Positions 1 to 6,301 of a stretch of DNA of 6,716 nt are shown here, in pieces (the stretch's first letter is position 1; every line of letters starts with the position of its first letter). The notes under the pieces are model-generated. The model searched no databases. It had not been told where the DNA came from and worked only from the letters and a program-made list of their open reading frames with translations. The translations under genes and the position numbers were made by a program. The stretch comes from Actinomycetes bacterium (GTDB taxonomy: Bacteria > Actinomycetota > Actinomycetes > S36-B12 > GCA-2699445), in contig JAHZKU010000096.1 in NCBI GenBank assembly GCA_022600255.1, positions 1 through 6,716 on the forward strand. The letters run 5' to 3'.

Positions 1-44
1 GGGGGGGATATTTCTTCTGCGATAAGGATAACTGGCTTGCTCAC
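1..44 (-). CDS. serA: D-3-phosphoglycerate dehydrogenase, N-terminal fragment
   Basis: Reading leftward from the GTG at 44, the frame encodes MSKPVILIAEEISPP and then leaves the window. From memory this closely matches the start of actinobacterial SerA proteins (MSKPVVLIAEELSP type). SerA oxidises 3-phosphoglycerate to 3-phosphohydroxypyruvate, the first step of serine synthesis, in the cytoplasm. Position supports the call: in Streptomyces and Mycobacterium serA lies downstream of ilvBNC on the same strand. A GGAG lies 10 nt before the GTG, slightly far but usable. An in-frame ATG at 63-65 would add seven residues (MNWRTDH) but has only a weak ribosome binding site, so I prefer the GTG. Only about 15 codons are visible, so catalytic residues cannot be checked. 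Confidence 0.75.
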   Translation of the reverse strand, partial: MSKPVILIAEEISP

Positions 45-115
45 GTGGTCAGTTCTCCAGTTCATAGGATCCGGCATACGAAAGCCGACGGCGATCGCTG
101 TGTCGAGGGTGGTCG

Positions 116-151
116 CTAGCTATTCGAGGTCATACCCAAATCACAGGCCAC
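116..151 (-). other. Possible short upstream ORF in the serA leader
   Basis: A GTG at 149-151 opens an 11-codon frame reading MACDLGMTSNS and ending in TAG at 116-118. A GAGG Shine-Dalgarno sequence (157-160) sits 5 nt before the start, which is good spacing and better than that of serA itself. The stop lies about 70 nt before the serA start. Four of the 11 residues (Cys, Gly, Ser, Ser) belong to the serine family. I found no convincing terminator between it and serA, so an attenuation role is speculative. It could be a chance ORF. Confidence 0.25.
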
Positions 152-174
152 AAAAACCTCACTGCAACCCCCTC

Positions 175-180
175 AGTATA
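175..180 (-). promoter_or_regulatory. Candidate -10 element for serA
   Basis: The minus strand reads TATACT here, five of six matches to TATAAT, preceded by GG. Transcription would start near 168-170, giving a 5' UTR of about 125 nt before serA. No good -35 box is visible at 17-18 nt (TTCGGC at best). The sequence directly after the -10, GAGGGGGT, is identical to the one after the proposed ilvB -10, which is the main reason to take it seriously. Confidence 0.35.
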
Positions 181-212
181 CCTAGGCAACGGTGACTGCC
201 GAATCGGCCCGG

Positions 213-890
213 TTAGTTCCCTGCGCTAGGAAGTTTGGGCACCAACCAACTCACGAAATCGTCCGGGCTGCGCGTCTGCATGTAAATAATGCCGGGCCCC
301 GTTAGGTCACACACCAGTCCTTCCCCGGACAGGAAGGTTGACTTCCAGTTGCCCACCTTCCGAACCGAATACTGCACTTGTTCGGACCAACCGACCATGT
401 GCCCAGTGTCAACGGTGTACCGCTCTCCCGCAGCCAGTTGCCGGGCTTCGATCGCACCGTAGGAAGACACCAGCACATCACCGTGACCAGAACACTTCAG
501 CATGAACAGGCCCTCGGAACTGAAGAACGTCTTGGCTCCGCCCCATTTGGAGTCAACGTCGATGCCCGTTGACGAAGCCAAGTAGGCGCCCGATTGTAAG
601 AAGACGGTTTGCCCCGTGAGCGGCCAAGTCACAATGTCTCCAGGCAGCGTGGGCGCGAAGGACACCTGCCCGCCAGCACCATTGGCGGTGAAGGTGTTCA
701 TGAAGAAGCTCTCACCGCCCAGCACGCTGCGGCGCAACCCTTTGAGCATGCCGCCCTGCGTGCTGGTCTGAATCTCGACACTGGGCGTCATCGCAACCAT
801 CGCGCCAGCCTCAGCCTTGACCTGTTCACCGCCCGAGAGCGTGACTTGGGCCATGGCGAACGACGGAGAATTCTTGATTTCGATCTGCAT
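213..890 (-). CDS. AIM24 / TIGR00266 family protein
   Basis: This 225-residue protein has the TIGR00266/AIM24 pattern across its length: MQIEI at the start, EQVKAEAGAMVAM around residues 22-34, a GGMLKGLRRSVLGGESFF block around 46-63, and FAP-LPGDI shortly after. The family adopts a TRAP-like beta fold. In yeast, Aim24 is linked to mitochondrial inner-membrane organisation; the bacterial role is not established. There is no signal peptide or membrane segment, so it is probably cytoplasmic. I chose the ATG at 888-890 because the family starts here and an AGGA lies about 8 nt upstream. A GTG at 933-935 would add 15 residues, but it has no ribosome binding site and falls inside an inverted repeat. 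The gene begins 90 nt after ilvC and may be cotranscribed with it. I see no functional link to amino-acid synthesis. Confidence 0.85.
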   Translation of the reverse strand: MQIEIKNSPSFAMAQVTLSGGEQVKAEAGAMVAMTPSVEIQTSTQGGMLKGLRRSVLGGESFFMNTFTANGAGGQVSFAPTLPGDIVTWPLTGQTVFLQSGAYLASSTGIDVDSKWGGAKTFFSSEGLFMLKCSGHGDVLVSSYGAIEARQLAAGERYTVDTGHMVGWSEQVQYSVRKVGNWKSTFLSGEGLVCDLTGPGIIYMQTRSPDDFVSWLVPKLPSAGN

Positions 891-930
891 GCCCTGATCC
901 TGCCAGGCTGTCAGGCCGCAGGCCAGAGCC

Positions 931-956
931 AGCACTCATCAAGCGTAGTGAGTGCT
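931..956. repeat. 8-bp perfect inverted repeat between ilvC and the AIM24 gene
   Basis: AGCACTCA (931-938) and TGAGTGCT (949-956) are exact reverse complements separated by 10 nt. On the transcribed strand this forms a hairpin 24 nt after the ilvC stop. No U-run follows, so it is not a standard intrinsic terminator. It may be a processing or partial-termination hairpin, or an operator. A smaller 5-bp hairpin (964-978) lies between it and the ilvC stop. Confidence 0.4.
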
Positions 957-980
957 CCGGCAGGTCTGTGTCGCAGACGC

Positions 981-2009
981 CTAGCGGGCGGCGGTGCCTT
1001 CCACGTAGTCGTCCTCACCGTTGTCCACCCAAGCCATCAACTTGCGCAGTTCCCGACCCGTGTCCTCAATGGGATGAGCTTCCCCTTTGGCCCGCAGTTC
1101 GAGGAACTCCGGGCCACCGGCATCCTGATCGTCAATGAAGCGCTTCGCGAAAGCGCCATTTTGGATATCTGCCAGGACCGCTTTCATGTTCTCCTTGACG
1201 GACTCGTCAATCACCCGTGGGCCAGAAACGTAGTCACCATACTCCGCGGTGTCGGAAACGCTCCAACGCTGCTTGGCGATACCGCCCTCATACTTCAGGT
1301 CCACAATCAGCTTGAGTTCGTGGAGGCATTCGAAGTACGCCACCTCAGGCTGGTAACCGGCCTCGGTCAAGGTTTCGAACCCGTACATTACCAACTGCGA
1401 CGCGCCACCACACAATACAGCTTGCTCACCGAAGAGGTCGGTTTCGGTCTCTTCGGTGAATGTGGTTTTGATGCCGCCGCCTCGCAGGGAGCCGATCGCC
1501 TTGGCGTAGGACAGCGCCAAGGCCCATGCGTTGCCGGTGGCATCCTGCTCAACGGCCACAATCGCGGGCACGCCACGGCCTGACTCGTACTCTCGGCGCA
1601 CCAGATGCCCCGGACCCTTCGGGGCCACCATGCACACGTCCACATCAGCGGGCGGTTCAATGAACCCGAACCGGATGTTGAATCCGTGTGCAAAAAACAG
1701 GGCGTCACCAGCCTGCAGGTTTGGCGCGATGGCTTCGGTGTAGAGGTCGCGTTGCGCCGGATCTGGCACCAACACCATAATCACGTCAGCCTCGGCCGCC
1801 GCCGTGGCTGGATCCACCACGCGCAGTCCAGCCGCTTCAGCCTTGGCACGGCTTGCCGAACCCTCTTTTAGTCCGACTCGAACATCAACGCCGGAGTCTC
1901 GCAGACTTAGTGCATGAGCGTGACCTTGCGAGCCGTAGCCAAGAATCGCCACGACCCGATTCTGGATGATGGATAGATCAGCGTCGGCATCGTAAAACAG
2001 CGTGGCCAT
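981..2009 (-). CDS. ilvC: Ketol-acid reductoisomerase, class I
   Basis: IlvC isomerises and reduces acetolactate or acetohydroxybutyrate to the dihydroxy acids of valine/leucine and isoleucine synthesis, using Mg2+ and a nicotinamide cofactor in the cytoplasm. The 342-residue length fits the short class I form. The Rossmann motif GYGSQGHAHA is at residues 24-33. The loop after the second strand (VGLKEGSAS, 45-53) has serines 51 and 53 placed to hold the 2'-phosphate of NADPH. H108 and K131 (APKGPGHLVRREYE block) are conserved. Metal ligands D191, E195, E227 and E231 are all present, as is S252, so the enzyme should be active. I chose the ATG at 2007-2009 because the family starts here (MATLFYDADADL) and a GAGGGA lies just upstream; the frame stays open 16 codons further. 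The gene is cut off from ilvN by the M23 gene and may need its own promoter. Confidence 0.97.
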   Translation of the reverse strand: MATLFYDADADLSIIQNRVVAILGYGSQGHAHALSLRDSGVDVRVGLKEGSASRAKAEAAGLRVVDPATAAAEADVIMVLVPDPAQRDLYTEAIAPNLQAGDALFFAHGFNIRFGFIEPPADVDVCMVAPKGPGHLVRREYESGRGVPAIVAVEQDATGNAWALALSYAKAIGSLRGGGIKTTFTEETETDLFGEQAVLCGGASQLVMYGFETLTEAGYQPEVAYFECLHELKLIVDLKYEGGIAKQRWSVSDTAEYGDYVSGPRVIDESVKENMKAVLADIQNGAFAKRFIDDQDAGGPEFLELRAKGEAHPIEDTGRELRKLMAWVDNGEDDYVEGTAAR

Positions 2010-2063
2010 GTGGTCCCTCTTTGGATTTCGAGTCATTCGGAGTGTCCGCGAGTCCAAGCCAGC

Positions 2064-2092
2064 AATCTAGCGCCGTACCCCAAACCCAGCAA
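2064..2092 (-). promoter_or_regulatory. Weak candidate promoter for ilvC
   Basis: TTGCTG (2087-2092) and TAGATT (2064-2069) on the minus strand are separated by 17 nt and lie about 55 nt before the ilvC ATG. They match the consensus at three and four of six positions. The rest of the 169-nt M23-ilvC gap holds only 4-5 bp hairpins, no U-rich terminator and no Ile/Leu/Val-rich leader ORF. The call rests mainly on the need for an ilvC promoter if the M23 gene breaks the operon. Confidence 0.22.
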
Positions 2093-2178
2093 ACATTCCC
2101 AAGGTTACGCGAGGCAAACCCCTGCCGCGAAATGGGCAATGCCAGAGGACCGACCGCCCTCAGATCACAGCCGGAAAC

Positions 2179-3711
2179 TCAGGTGCAGACAGCGCTCTTG
2201 GAGCCGGTCCCAAACCAGCCGCGCGGGTTGTGCGGTTGACCGTAGATTCTCGCCTCAAAGTGCAGGTGGGGCCCTGAGGAAAGGCCGGTTGACCCGACGT
2301 ATCCGATTACTTGCCCGCGACTAACCCGCTGGCCAGAGGAGACTCGCATGGAAGACTGATGCGCATAAGAACTGGTGAGTCCGCTGCCATGCGAAATGGT
2401 GGTGTAGTTGCCGTAGCCGCCGTTCCAGCCGGCTGAAATCACCGTGCCCCCATCGACGGCCTTAATGGGGGACCCGGATCTGGCGCCGATATCCGCCCCC
2501 GCATGACAACGTGTGTATCCCAAGATCGGATGGAGTCGCCAACCGGCCTCCGAACCGATGGCCGCCCCGGAAACCGGGAAAACCCAAGATCCCGTGCTGG
2601 AGCCCGAACCGCCACTGCTACCCCCGCTGTTGCCACCGCGACTGCTGCCACTGTTCCCGTTGCCGCTTGAGGAGTTACCACTCGAACCGCTGTTGCCGCC
2701 CGATTTCTGTTTTCCGCCATTTCCAGAGTTGCCCGAGCTGCCCTTGGACGCATTCTGTTTCGCCTTCTTCGCGGCGGCCTTGCGCTCAGCCTCGCGCGCG
2801 GCCGCCTCCCGCGCGGCCTTTGCCTCTGCCCGCCGCACAGCTTCAGCGATCTCCGCTGCGATGCGAGCCTGCTCTGCGGCGAGATCGTCATAGGCGGCCT
2901 TCACCTCGACCTTGTTGGCCTTGGCAACGTCCAAACCCTCCTGCCGCAGCGCGACAAGATCGTCCACCTCCTGTTTGGCCTCCGCAGCGGCCGTTGCGGC
3001 TTGCTGCGCCGCGTCTACGCGGGTCGCGGCGACCGCCGCCTGGCTTACTGCGAGTTCTCGCAGTCCGCGTAGTTGATCTTGCCCGAAATCTAGGTCGGCA
3101 CGGTCTTCGGCCATGTCTGTCAGCGCCTGCCCACTTGATCGCGTCACGCTGCGGATTGCCGCCAAGCGATGTGTGAAGTCAGCGGGATCCTTGGCATCCA
3201 AGAGCAGTTCTAGCTCTGCGAACGGACCCATCTGGTAGGTGCGCCGCACAAAATTGCCCACGTCTCCGCTGAGGTTGACGATCTCACCCTCAATGCGCTT
3301 CAGGTTGGCTTGAGCAGCCTTGATGTCTTCTTGGGCTTGCTCCAAATCGGCCTGGGCTGAGGCGCTGGCTTGAGCAGCCGCTACCTGGGCCTGCTGGGAA
3401 GTTTCCAATCGCTGTTGCGCCACTGGCAACTGCTGTTCGGCTCGCAGCACCTTCTCTGTGGCCGCCTTGACCTGCTTGCCAACCTTGACCACGTCGCCAT
3501 GGGCGTCCTGCACTGCGGCGTCGGCCTCGCGCTTCTCCTCGCGCAGGTCACCCGAGGCGGTTCCAGCGGCAAGGCTTCCAGCCAGAAAAGCCCCAGCCAG
3601 CGCCGCGCCACCAACCGCCCGGTTCACCCGCCAGCGGCGCTGCTGGCCACGCGGGCGGGTCGGTGAAATGTCGGACTGACCGAAAATTGGGTCGCTTGAT
3701 CGATAAGACAC
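2179..3711 (-). CDS. M23 family peptidoglycan endopeptidase with coiled-coil N-terminal region
   Basis: This 510-residue protein starts with a basic cytoplasmic stretch ending in RRWRVNR (26-31), followed by a hydrophobic Ala/Gly/Leu segment (about 32-52). That is a signal peptide with a long n-region, or a single membrane anchor. Ala/Glu/Gln-rich coiled coils span about 55-148 and 195-320. Between them, FVRRTYQMGPFAELELLLDA (154-173) and the DFTHRLAAIRSV stretch resemble the N-terminal domains of EnvC/PcsB-type wall hydrolases. A Ser/Gly/Asn linker (about 321-375) leads to a C-terminal M23 domain. Zinc ligands H403, D407 (HAGAD) and H484 (HLHFE) are intact, with H451 (YAH) and H482 as catalytic histidines. 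It should therefore cut peptidoglycan cross-bridges, and is not just a degenerate activator. C402 and C509 are the only cysteines and could form a disulfide outside the cell. The start is a GTG with an AGG about 10 nt upstream. The gene lies between ilvN and ilvC, an unusual location. Confidence 0.9.
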   Translation of the reverse strand: MSYRSSDPIFGQSDISPTRPRGQQRRWRVNRAVGGAALAGAFLAGSLAAGTASGDLREEKREADAAVQDAHGDVVKVGKQVKAATEKVLRAEQQLPVAQQRLETSQQAQVAAAQASASAQADLEQAQEDIKAAQANLKRIEGEIVNLSGDVGNFVRRTYQMGPFAELELLLDAKDPADFTHRLAAIRSVTRSSGQALTDMAEDRADLDFGQDQLRGLRELAVSQAAVAATRVDAAQQAATAAAEAKQEVDDLVALRQEGLDVAKANKVEVKAAYDDLAAEQARIAAEIAEAVRRAEAKAAREAAAREAERKAAAKKAKQNASKGSSGNSGNGGKQKSGGNSGSSGNSSSGNGNSGSSRGGNSGGSSGGSGSSTGSWVFPVSGAAIGSEAGWRLHPILGYTRCHAGADIGARSGSPIKAVDGGTVISAGWNGGYGNYTTISHGSGLTSSYAHQSSMRVSSGQRVSRGQVIGYVGSTGLSSGPHLHFEARIYGQPHNPRGWFGTGSKSAVCT

Positions 3712-3793
3712 GTTCGGAACCTAGCGGCCCAGCAATGTCAGGGCCACCCTTAACCGCGAGTGTTGATCACCGTTTGATTACGAATCGCAAGGG

Positions 3794-3814
3794 GTCCGAC
3801 GTGATCGGTCGGAC
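3794..3814. repeat. 7-bp inverted repeat between ilvN and the M23 gene
   Basis: GTCCGAC (3794-3800) and GTCGGAC (3808-3814) are perfect reverse complements around a 7-nt loop, 24 nt past the ilvN stop. A smaller 5-bp repeat (3726-3730 with 3741-3745) lies nearer the M23 start. No U-run follows either on the transcribed strand, so termination would be partial or Rho-assisted. I see no convincing promoter in this 126-nt gap. Confidence 0.35.
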
Positions 3815-3837
3815 AGCTTCAGCTATCGGGCACAGGC

Positions 3838-4359
3838 TTATGCGGAACGCAGCGCCCGTTCGCCGATTCCCTTACTCCCCCTGCTGGTGGCGACCGCCCC
3901 GGACTGGATGATCTCCAAGATGCCAAATGGTTCCAGCACCCGCAGCAGGGCGTTGAGCTTCCCACGGTTTCCCGTCGCCTCGATCACAACAGACTCAGGG
4001 GCGACATCCACAACCTTGGCGCGAAACAGCTGTGCTGTCTCGAGCACATGGCTGCGGGTTTCTCGCGTGCAGCGGACCTTCACCAAAATAAGTTCTCGCG
4101 AAACGCTGTTCTCTCTGCCCAGTTCCACGATTTTCAGGACATTCACCAACTTGTTGAGTTGCTTCGTGACCTGCTCCAGCGGTTGTTCGTCACATTGCAC
4201 CACAATGGTCATCCTGGATACTCCGGGTTTCTCGGTGGTGCCGACTGCCAGCGACTCGATATTAAAGCCACGACGCGAGAAGAGACTCGCGATTCGAGCC
4301 AGAACACCCGGAACGTCTTGGACGAGCACGGAGAGGGTTCGGCGGTTTGTTTCACTCAT
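3838..4359 (-). CDS. ilvN: Acetolactate synthase small (regulatory) subunit
   Basis: IlvN binds IlvB, raises its activity and gives feedback inhibition by valine or other branched-chain amino acids. The 173-residue length is normal. An N-terminal ACT domain (about residues 7-80) carries the PGVLARIASLFSRRGFNIES pattern (17-36). G18 and N33 correspond to valine-site residues G14 and N29 of E. coli IlvH, so feedback control is probably kept. The C-terminal ALS small-subunit domain follows, with PESVVIEATGNRGKLNALLR and FGILEIIQSG. I chose the ATG at 4357-4359, which gives MSETNRRTLSVLVQD as in other actinobacterial IlvN proteins. This start overlaps the ilvB stop within ATGAGTGA (8 nt), pointing to translational coupling. 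A GGGA lies about 8 nt upstream. An ATG three codons earlier (4366-4368) is possible but has a poorer site. Confidence 0.96.
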   Translation of the reverse strand: MSETNRRTLSVLVQDVPGVLARIASLFSRRGFNIESLAVGTTEKPGVSRMTIVVQCDEQPLEQVTKQLNKLVNVLKIVELGRENSVSRELILVKVRCTRETRSHVLETAQLFRAKVVDVAPESVVIEATGNRGKLNALLRVLEPFGILEIIQSGAVATSRGSKGIGERALRSA

Positions 4360-6097
4360 CAGAAGCATCCCATTTCGGTGCAATGTCGCGGGCGTATTTG
4401 ATCTCGTCGTTGCTTGATCCGGCGGCGACCATGGGCCAGACCATGGCATCGCGGTGTACCCGGAAATCTACAACCACGGGTCGGTCGTTGATCGCCATCG
4501 CCTTTTCGATCGTGGCGTCCACATCGGCCGCGCTGTCACAGCGCAACCCCACCGCCCCGTAAGCTTCCGCCAGCTTCACGAAGTCCGGAAACTCGTGGCT
4601 CTGCAGGTCAGTGTTGGAGTAGCGCTCTGCGTAGAACAGCGTTTGCCATTGGCGGACCATGCCCAAGGATGAGTTGTTGATCAACGCCACTTTGATGGGA
4701 ATGTCATTAATCGTGCAGGTAGCCAACTCTTGATTGGTCATTTGGAAACAACCGTCGCCATCCACGGCCCATACCACGGCATCGGGAAGCCCGACCTTGG
4801 CGCCCATCGCTGCGGGAACTGCATAACCCATCGTTCCCAGACCACCGGAGTTCAGCCAGGTGCGCGGGTTCTCGTACTCCACAAACTGCGCCGCCCACAT
4901 CTGATGCTGCCCAACGCCGGCCGCGTAGATCGCATCCGGGCCCGCAATGGCACCTAGCCGCTCAATCACATATTGCGGCGCCAAAGAGTTGTCGGTCGGC
5001 TCGTCGTAGCCCAACGAATAGGTCTGTTTCCAACCGAAGACACGACTGCGCCAAGCGGCATAGTCGCCAGCGTTTCCGCGATCGTGTTGACTCTGCAACG
5101 CAACAGTCAGCGCCGCCAGGATTTCCCGGGCATCTCCCACGATGGGAACCTCAACAGGCTTGTTCTTGCCGATCTCCGCGGGGTCGATGTCGGCGTGGAT
5201 GATCCGCGCCTTGGGCGCGAAACTGGACAATTCTCCAGTAACGCGGTCATCAAACCGGGTGCCCACCGCGATGAGCAGGTCCGCCTCTTGCAGGGAACCA
5301 ACAGCGGCCACCGTGCCATGCATACCAGGCATTCCTAGGTTGAGCGGATTGGTGTCGGGGAATGCACCGCGCGCCATCAGGGTCGTTACAACAGGAATCT
5401 GCGCCAACTCGGCCAGCATTGCCAGCTCGGGGGCAGCGCCGGCCTTGATGACGCCGCCGCCAATGTAGAGCACGGGCCGCTTGGCCTCTGTAATCAACCG
5501 AGCGGCTTGTTTGATCTGACGGTTGTGCGGTTTCGTCGTGGGCTTGTAGCCGGGCAAATCCAGCTTTTCTGGCCAATGAAACTCCGTCTGCGCTTGCAGG
5601 GCATCCTTGCTGATGTCAACGAGCACGGGGCCGGGCCGCCCTGTCGCGGCGATGTGGAAGGCTTCCGCGATTGCCTGCGGTATGTCGGCCGGATCCGTGA
5701 TCAGGTAGTTGTGTTTGGTGATTGGGAAAGTGATACCGCGGATGTCCGCCTCTTGAAATGCATCCGTTCCGATGGCCCGACTGGCCACTTGGCCGGTAAT
5801 CGCCACGATTGGCACCGAATCCATATGGGCATCGGCCAACGCGGTCACTAGGTTGGTGGCGCCGGGCCCAGAGGTCGCCATACAGACTCCGACCCGGCCT
5901 GTCGCCGTGGCATAACCCTCAGCAGCGTGGCCGGCTCCTTGCTCGTGGCGGACTAAGATGTGACGAATCTTCTCCGAATCCATCAGTGGGTCGTACGCCG
6001 GCAAGATCGCGCCGCCGGGGATACCAAAGACCACCTCCACGCCGGCCGATTCCAACGATCGCACCAGACTGGCCGAGCCGGTCATCTTCTCACTCAT
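4352..6097 (-). CDS. ilvB: Acetolactate (acetohydroxyacid) synthase large catalytic subunit
   Basis: IlvB uses thiamine diphosphate, Mg2+ and FAD to join two pyruvates, or pyruvate and 2-oxobutyrate. This is the first shared step of branched-chain amino acid synthesis. In the 581-residue protein, the N-terminal ThDP domain has VFGIPGGAILPAYD (23-36) and the catalytic glutamate E52 in RHEQGAGHAAEGYA. SGPGATNL and TDAFQEADI follow. The C-terminal ThDP/Mg motif runs from GDG (447-449) to NN (474-475), and W484 in MVRQWQ is the conserved substrate-channel tryptophan. A105 in GQVASRAIG replaces the proline found in plant enzymes at the sulfonylurea-sensitive position. The ATG at 6095-6097 has a GGAG 5 nt upstream and matches the family start. 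The frame is open 65 codons further but runs through the leader terminator, so that extension is not coding. ilvN follows with an 8-nt overlap. Confidence 0.97.
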   Translation of the reverse strand: MSEKMTGSASLVRSLESAGVEVVFGIPGGAILPAYDPLMDSEKIRHILVRHEQGAGHAAEGYATATGRVGVCMATSGPGATNLVTALADAHMDSVPIVAITGQVASRAIGTDAFQEADIRGITFPITKHNYLITDPADIPQAIAEAFHIAATGRPGPVLVDISKDALQAQTEFHWPEKLDLPGYKPTTKPHNRQIKQAARLITEAKRPVLYIGGGVIKAGAAPELAMLAELAQIPVVTTLMARGAFPDTNPLNLGMPGMHGTVAAVGSLQEADLLIAVGTRFDDRVTGELSSFAPKARIIHADIDPAEIGKNKPVEVPIVGDAREILAALTVALQSQHDRGNAGDYAAWRSRVFGWKQTYSLGYDEPTDNSLAPQYVIERLGAIAGPDAIYAAGVGQHQMWAAQFVEYENPRTWLNSGGLGTMGYAVPAAMGAKVGLPDAVVWAVDGDGCFQMTNQELATCTINDIPIKVALINNSSLGMVRQWQTLFYAERYSNTDLQSHEFPDFVKLAEAYGAVGLRCDSAADVDATIEKAMAINDRPVVVDFRVHRDAMVWPMVAAGSSNDEIKYARDIAPKWDASDE

Positions 6098-6124
6098 CAA
6101 ATCTCCCACTCCCACTAAGCGGTA

Positions 6125-6143
6125 GCGCTTGAGTCTCAAGCGC
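6125..6143. repeat. 9-bp perfect inverted repeat just upstream of the ilvB ribosome binding site
   Basis: GCGCTTGAG (6125-6133) and CTCAAGCGC (6135-6143) are exact reverse complements around one central base. In RNA this would be an 8-bp stem with a 3-nt loop ending about 18 nt before the GGGAG ribosome binding site. In DNA it is a near-perfect 19-bp palindrome that could bind a dimeric regulator. Either reading is an inference. Confidence 0.6.
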
Positions 6144-6186
6144 GACGGCGGCAAAGCCAGCCCCACGGATCGCCCCTGACTTTGGG

Positions 6187-6215
6187 GGATCGCCCGGCTC
6201 CGCCGGGGGCAATCC
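6187..6215 (-). other. Strong GC-rich hairpin in the ilvB 5' UTR
   Basis: On the transcribed strand CCCGGC and GCCGGG pair around a GGA triloop. After a 2-nt CC bulge, GGAUUG pairs with CGAUCC (one G-U pair), giving about 12 base pairs. It lies after the terminator and before the palindrome at 6125-6143. No U-run follows. A second copy of GGATCGCCC lies 20 bp away (6167-6175). Confidence 0.5.
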
Positions 6216-6229
6216 GGTCGTCTCAGAAT

Positions 6230-6254
6230 CCTTGGAAAGGGGTGAGTTCCAAAG
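6230..6254 (-). other. 8-bp hairpin directly after the ilvB leader terminator
   Basis: Plus-strand TTGGAA (6232-6237) and TTCCAA (6247-6252) are reverse complements. In RNA the stem extends to 8 bp with one G-U pair and a 9-nt loop. It begins about 13 nt after the U-run of the attenuator terminator. Its role is unknown. Confidence 0.4.
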
Positions 6255-6266
6255 TCTCCTGAAACG

Positions 6267-6300
6267 AAAAAACCCCCGGCCCTGTGGGGCACCGGAGGTT
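6267..6300 (-). terminator. Intrinsic terminator in the ilvB leader (attenuator)
   Basis: On the transcribed strand CCUCCGG pairs with CCGGGGG (one G-U pair). The stem continues inward through a 2-nt bulge to CCC/GGG around a CACA loop. Six U residues (6267-6272) follow at once, and two upstream A residues can extend the stem into the U-run. This is a textbook Rho-independent terminator. It lies about 170 nt before ilvB and just after an Ile-Leu-Val-Val leader ORF, which identifies it as an attenuator and not the end of a full gene. Confidence 0.85.
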
Positions 6301-6301
6301 C

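Noticed and set aside
1..212. A tRNA or small RNA gene in the left intergenic region.
   Set aside because: No cloverleaf or T-loop sequence is visible. The region is explained by the serA start and its leader.
891..935. A 15-residue extension of the AIM24 protein starting at a GTG.
   Set aside because: There is no ribosome binding site, the start lies in an inverted repeat, and the family begins at the ATG at 888-890.
609..1583. A 324-codon open frame on the plus strand across the AIM24 gene and ilvC.
   Set aside because: It is antisense to two well-supported genes, has no recognisable domain, and arises from the codon bias of the minus-strand genes.
2067..2096. A nine-codon ORF (MFAGFGVRR) upstream of ilvC as a possible second attenuation leader.
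   Set aside because: It has only one Val codon and no Ile or Leu, no properly spaced ribosome site, and no terminator after it.
2511..3176. Overlapping Pro/Arg/Leu-rich plus-strand open frames opposite the M23 gene.
   Set aside because: They are the complement of Ala/Gly/Ser-rich codons and have no independent features.
3712..3837. A c-di-AMP (ydaO-type) riboswitch before the M23 gene, as found upstream of some actinobacterial wall hydrolases.
   Set aside because: The gap is only 126 nt and I see none of the conserved riboswitch segments.
6098..6292. A 65-codon N-terminal extension of ilvB in the same frame.
   Set aside because: Its first codons fall in the terminator hairpin and the translation is Arg/Pro-rich without family similarity. 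The ATG at 6095-6097 has a good ribosome site and the expected N-terminus.
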